NCBI GenBank assembly: GCA_964529405.1
Contig: CAZGWE010000003.1
Span: 22,798 to 86,797, forward strand
Direction: 5' to 3'
Length of the DNA stretch: 64,000 nt
From: CAZGWE01 sp964529405
Lineage (GTDB): Bacteria; Patescibacteriota; UBA1384; XYA2-FULL-43-10; 1-14-0-10-43-13
Of this stretch, positions 61,801 through 64,000 are shown in pieces. Positions within the stretch are counted from its first letter, which is position 1; each line of letters opens with the position of its first letter. Made by a program: the position numbers and the translations under genes. The notes under the pieces were generated by a model. The model was given only the letters and a program-made list of their open reading frames with translations, searched no databases and was not told the origin of the DNA.

Positions 61801-64000
61801 TAGTGATTTTATAATCGGGGTCGTCGCTGAGATTGACTTTGACACCATCGCCGTTGACGGCAGCGTTAACAAAGGCGTAATACAGGATTTTTTCGCCGTA
61901 GCGTTCGTAAACGGCTCCGCTGGCCTGGCCATAAAGCTGGCAAAGATCGCCGCTTGCCAAGCCGGCCTTTTCAGCCGTTGCCTCGGAAATGGCCACGTCT
62001 TTATACTCCCCGGTCGGCACTAAAACGGTGACTGTTTGGCCGGTGTCGTCATTTTGTTGAACCGGTTTGGTGATGGCGATTTTTCTGGTTATTGTTTCAG
62101 TCTCGAGACAGCTGGCGGTTTCGATTGCCCCGTTGTCATCGCTTATGTTTAAAGTATTTTTGATCCATTTGGTAATGGCTTGTTTTTGATCGTTTGCTCC
62201 ATCCTCGGCGAAGGCGTTGGCAACCATAAAGGTGCCGACCTCCCGGAATTTATCGGTATCTCCCTCAACTGCTCCTTTCCAGGTTTCAAAGGGCAGACCG
62301 TAAGCGGTACTGTGCGCCGAGAGATATTGAAATCCTTTAATGGTGTCTTCGTTTCTTTTGGTGCCGACTGTGGCGATGTAGCGGTTTAACTCTGCTTCGT
62401 TGTCCGGCGCATCGATCATTTTCTTAGTGCTGCCCAGAGGTATGTGGAGGACTTGGTCGGCATAACCGGGATCCCGGATCAACAGTTCCGCCTGGACCCA
62501 GCCGATACTGGCCTTGATCTCGTTAAAATTTTTGCCTGTAAATGAGCCGGGCGGCAGCGAAAGTGCTTTTTCAATCGCTTTTTGGCCGGCCAGAAAGACC
62601 AGGCCGTCTGTGCCGCCGGCTGAATAATCGAGCAGATCGTTAGGATTTAAATTCATTTCGATGGCCAACTTGCGCCTGCCAATATTTTGGAGCGTTTTAT
62701 CAAGGGATTGCAGCGAGCTTTGCTGGTTAGAAAATGCCGGCGCCGGTTCAAGAAAGCCGATCGGCAGATTTAATTTTGTTTCGATCGAGGCTTCACCGAC
62801 CAGCATTGCCACATCATCCAGATATCCAACCGAACTGATATTACGGTTGACAAAGACCTGCCGCGGCACGCCGAGGTAGTCGGCCAGGTACATCGCGCCC
62901 AGCTTGGTCATGGTGTCTTCGACATTAAACCCTTCGATAAAATCGCCCGGAGAGTTGATAATGTCGGCAAAGAGCGATTTGCCGATAATGGTGGCCAGGT
63001 CGGAAATATTAGCATTTGATAAGTCGCCGTCATAAGCGGTGATGTCGGCGCCGAAATCGCCGGCCAGGTCGCGCATGCTCTGCGTCGCGCTTTGGCGCAT
63101 CAGCTCCATCAGATCATTTGCGTTGGCGCCGCCCGATTGGGAGTAGCCCTCGTCAGTCTGATAAGCCAGTTTGGTCGGCTGGGCCGGCTTTTGGGTGATT
63201 GTGGCTTTGCCGATTCTCTTGCGGCCGACAACGGTGCAGCGGACATCGTCAACCTCGGAAATATCAACGGCTTGACCAACCGAATGGGCGGAGATATTGC
63301 GCTCTGTCGATGAGGAAACGGTCGTGGCGCTGTCATCGGCTGCCATCTGTCCTTCCAGATACACATCGGCCTGGGTTTGGCCGGTTTCGTCCTCGATAGT
63401 GGCAAAAGCATTGCTGTTTTGAAGCGCGCCGATGTCGGCTGCCGTTTTGCCCGAGGTGCTGCCGGCGCTGTTTTGACCCTCGATAACGGCATCCGATTCG
63501 GTCGAATAAGGCTTGTTTTTATTGCCAAAGATGCGGCTGACTCTGATCCGGTAGTGCCCCGCCCCGCCTTTGTTTTTGGGCGTGACCAAATAAACCAGGG
63601 TTTTAATAACCCTGAGGTCGAGCTTTAGAGAGTTGACGGCATCCTCGATGATGCTGTTGAGTTCGCTTTTATCGCTTTTTAGTTTTAGTTCGGCGATCTG
63701 GTTGGAAGAATAGCCGGTGATACACTCCAACAGACGATTGTCGGCGCTGTTTTGTAAATTATTGATAACCTTGGCTTGTGTTGCCCAACTGTTTAAGGCC
63801 TCCCTGACAATGTCGCGGTAATCCTGGCGTTTGGCCGGATCGGAGTTATCCTTTAATTCCGTCAATTCGGCGGTCGTTTTGCCCGAAACTTTGGCCAGCA
63901 GATTAACATCATTATCATAATCCGGATAATCGCTAAACGATTCCGAGATGCAGTAAAGCGATTTAACCGCCAAATAATCCGACTGTTTCAAAACAATCTT
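55835..64000 (-). CDS. Giant repeat protein, N-terminus beyond window
   Basis: At least 2721 codons remain open to the window edge; the true start lies to the right of 64000. No catalytic domain is recognised. A diffuse module recurs: a helix, then a short segment of the form LxLPxGxF. Examples are LNLPIGFLEP (about residue 410), LSLPPGSFTG (480), LHIPLGSTKK (517), LDLPANSLTY (917), LDLPTGTSYA (1463), IGLPHGSFKG (1527), FKLPEGTIDA (2330) and LHIPAGTIYQ (2393). A motif DxRCT occurs at about 250, 1480 and 2580. Near the C-terminus (2522-2570) lie two hydrophobic stretches that could anchor it in the membrane. Likely a surface or secreted protein; the function is unknown. Confidence 0.7.
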   Translation of the reverse strand, partial: KIVLKQSDYLAVKSLYCISESFSDYPDYDNDVNLLAKVSGKTTAELTELKDNSDPAKRQDYRDIVREALNSWATQAKVINNLQNSADNRLLECITGYSSNQIAELKLKSDKSELNSIIEDAVNSLKLDLRVIKTLVYLVTPKNKGGAGHYRIRVSRIFGNKNKPYSTESDAVIEGQNSAGSTSGKTAADIGALQNSNAFATIEDETGQTQADVYLEGQMAADDSATTVSSSTERNISAHSVGQAVDISEVDDVRCTVVGRKRIGKATITQKPAQPTKLAYQTDEGYSQSGGANANDLMELMRQSATQSMRDLAGDFGADITAYDGDLSNANISDLATIIGKSLFADIINSPGDFIEGFNVEDTMTKLGAMYLADYLGVPRQVFVNRNISSVGYLDDVAMLVGEASIETKLNLPIGFLEPAPAFSNQQSSLQSLDKTLQNIGRRKLAIEMNLNPNDLLDYSAGGTDGLVFLAGQKAIEKALSLPPGSFTGKNFNEIKASIGWVQAELLIRDPGYADQVLHIPLGSTKKMIDAPDNEAELNRYIATVGTKRNEDTIKGFQYLSAHSTAYGLPFETWKGAVEGDTDKFREVGTFMVANAFAEDGANDQKQAITKWIKNTLNISDDNGAIETASCLETETITRKIAITKPVQQNDDTGQTVTVLVPTGEYKDVAISEATAEKAGLASGDLCQLYGQASGAVYERYGEKILYYAFVNAAVNGDGVKVNLSDDPDYKITNSDVLFYTSRLEKSRKLAKKVKQDYETIEKDEALAADNDLKSDLADFAALIEGFSLTQFNLNQMKGNAKKISGKAATLKARLQAKRLQYPDLADKINILILDVNTLYRTLSEMVEGKALPSSYNLTEAQLKTAKLAQSNQNGASKSKGSVVLSPAVILYFLAGKISPRQFFQNIATQKVETELDLPANSLTYYIQNMETRGIGGLDAFYQAIGQAKVEDQLGLPAYYFQGPIYQGAPDFNKLGCALGSEWTFHVSKKSADLYKDLVKYYKLSGAKIKHYDPDKGYVNLENEAEACNLAVTARSPDSYKYNEAQQVWKQISRAATKAYIQDQNTSNKNNDNTIADMAKNAEYHQLTDGLRSGATDVMFRFGLSGSLDAASMAGNWDFPTFAGNRNRANQIDRDLHIVPTGPSSKTSNTQALFTGQKISLQNGQNMISENDKELLAFGVDFADPTDDTNYYSVSVSEEVLNRYLQVLNGEIDQNGFSQTKTSGLYYNAFNPYANVSRVDENGACKITYTGKNGFVMADSIQSDAYVYIDSKGGKHSFKTKEQAQAFIRQQSFEEKTYLDLMSDFLVNLGKYTRDQVGEMPSPYKEKFSDSGKARSALLDFLNSGRKNDLLPMSWLRSKLLDEQLSLSGLGFNDSSFDNEGLIGPFSLKLLNDLFGQNQVGSPLQSYRLAVGKAEAERVLTVSILRNLGLKADQREFVSADVFAILSGDSRTLFRLGTKVIDQNLDLPTGTSYAVMHIQSQDDIRCTAADAGAQAFGRLLGLQRVDLSGDASQLLANIGQAKIEETIGLPHGSFKGENLSELINNIGYLNFILAFDIPLSGEPGSNNAIDETIESAALKVIGELLGPEAVDKYRNASVEQKLKVVIDNINYAKSYTENSSIPKLWAAVTLRISELSKVAEPNSRFWQNDQIRGETRSFLSRLNYIDSALGLDSFIGNDPTTSTTFRMLTANIRPIDYLNKAANKQIASVLAVNLGEKLGLDEQQAQAAYKLISNFNKIFNCSNDFSSNVAKAAGKKDDSCGGWSENWGAVYDGLNQIFQGNADGSAGLIPGSVEAMINNPNDTVDILLYNAADDLDKKFNLDSIQADSGGGTTTAITNAAYAAAGKIGVFKTLYSRYSANPDNWQGVTAAMRADFRAGCSANFLDSMSDKDKLQYNQSKNETLRSMLRERAINNCIDQKVEERKLFCADPDNYQPFMNGQSANMDQNISRAIENCESNRRNDGGSNESKIKQALSQLGSVKTIISNRIGSAISTATHGTLIMPAGDINELVFNGDLRYLEIAGLSYAMNRFINETGQEDQLPSGLQVSYADIKFAIVGDADSESYGAVAAQYPLVTDAAVTVPGEQARPFGSTIHGPVAGSDDPIQQIVRNHNAGTGAARTPDNIAAGERYAMRHNTGIQVSDAEMVAKVQAQRVQLESKEATNRGIIASRACQSYDPAAETTATPTAEQTACEQAVYDQAQLKAMRQAEEQGKKETRANFREALEYRLMDATLWKMDKNVYPGFAWDLIKGNGETKLKALGTYLLNGAENGKLFGTDIHKISDAAEWALAIDHIVNLNRPGELDDFLSNRDKSFAFFKTKFSEFVSNAIDFKLPEGTIDAILVGVSTGNWGMSGNNITDGYYAGAKGKLHAPTLQRAATNELKRLVFNWADKQLHIPAGTIYQAYSLYDQMRKAQAARDAFNAGAIRAAWDNVQNLNGVVKTGGKVTVSTGTYIKQADGTFKNIETGKSIDANGLGLQQASDQQQKLESNLDTAKVAVVTFAVTTIIDKLFSKSFASVDDSLNLAPGTTQMMAGIAISVGVPMAMKALGMIAKTGIQPWMIYVQLGMILYMNLFGVYRTDVRCTADGFYSTGNNASDDQKARDAVNSTGIPTWDGLNIVTHQQNTILAAQTRARQLIGDLLQMQYNPLYRDVIPNQIMTGRAEDVAYWNQLVDDNVCKKMGEGYFAANGICASGSPDNPAGTRAGLWDNPQTVSFTHIGF

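Overview
The window looks like chromosomal DNA around the replication origin of a Candidate Phyla Radiation (Patescibacteria-type) bacterium. This is an inference. It rests on the compact rpmH-rnpA-yidD-yidC / dnaA-dnaN-recF-dciA region, a run of small VirB2-like pilins, a tiny membrane protein with a GKRPLWQW motif of a kind I associate with these phyla, TGA used as an ordinary stop, and many small genes. No rRNA or ribosomal-protein block is present apart from rpmH, so the lineage cannot be fixed.

Layout. 1-560: an IS200/IS605-type transposase with its hairpin end. 560-16450: a surface-glycan cluster with an aldo/keto reductase, a cytidylyltransferase-aminotransferase fusion, methyltransferases, a NeuB-type synthase, an ATP-grasp enzyme, a four-domain fusion (GtrA, ribulose-phosphate epimerase, nucleotidyltransferase, histidine phosphatase), a class II aldolase/epimerase, a sugar nucleotidyltransferase and a GtrA protein. 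16570-18320: a GC-richer, probably acquired IMPase-like phosphatase and a small HD protein. 18330-31960: glycosyltransferases, large membrane proteins (one split by a frameshift) and the dTDP-rhamnose genes rfbA-C-B-D. 32000-36650: a Phd-like protein, a ferredoxin and an oxygen-stress island (SOD, peroxiredoxin, two rubredoxins, two Fur-family regulators). 36740-41640: small membrane proteins, tRNA-Ser(UGA), a nucleoside phosphorylase-like protein, a pyroglutamyl-peptidase-like protein, ComF, Hsp20 and GalU. 41730-49080: a lipoprotein, VirB2-like pilins, a 1044-residue repeat protein and a PilB/GspE ATPase. 49100-55840: tRNA-Ser(CGA), yidC, yidD, rnpA, rpmH, promoter, dnaA, oriC, dnaN, recF and dciA. 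55835 to the end: a giant protein of more than 2700 residues, cut by the window edge.

Function. The left half makes activated sugars (dTDP-rhamnose, UDP-glucose, probably a CMP-nonulosonate-like sugar and possibly an activated pentulose) and assembles them on the envelope. The right half is replication initiation and membrane-protein insertion, beside a cell-surface pilus-like apparatus.

The strongest unusual signals are: a palindromic repeat family with one copy inserted in frame inside rfbD; a perfect 42-bp palindrome that forms the end of a fur gene; the four-domain fusion; two small membrane-protein genes with damaged or non-canonical starts; and the giant repeat protein.
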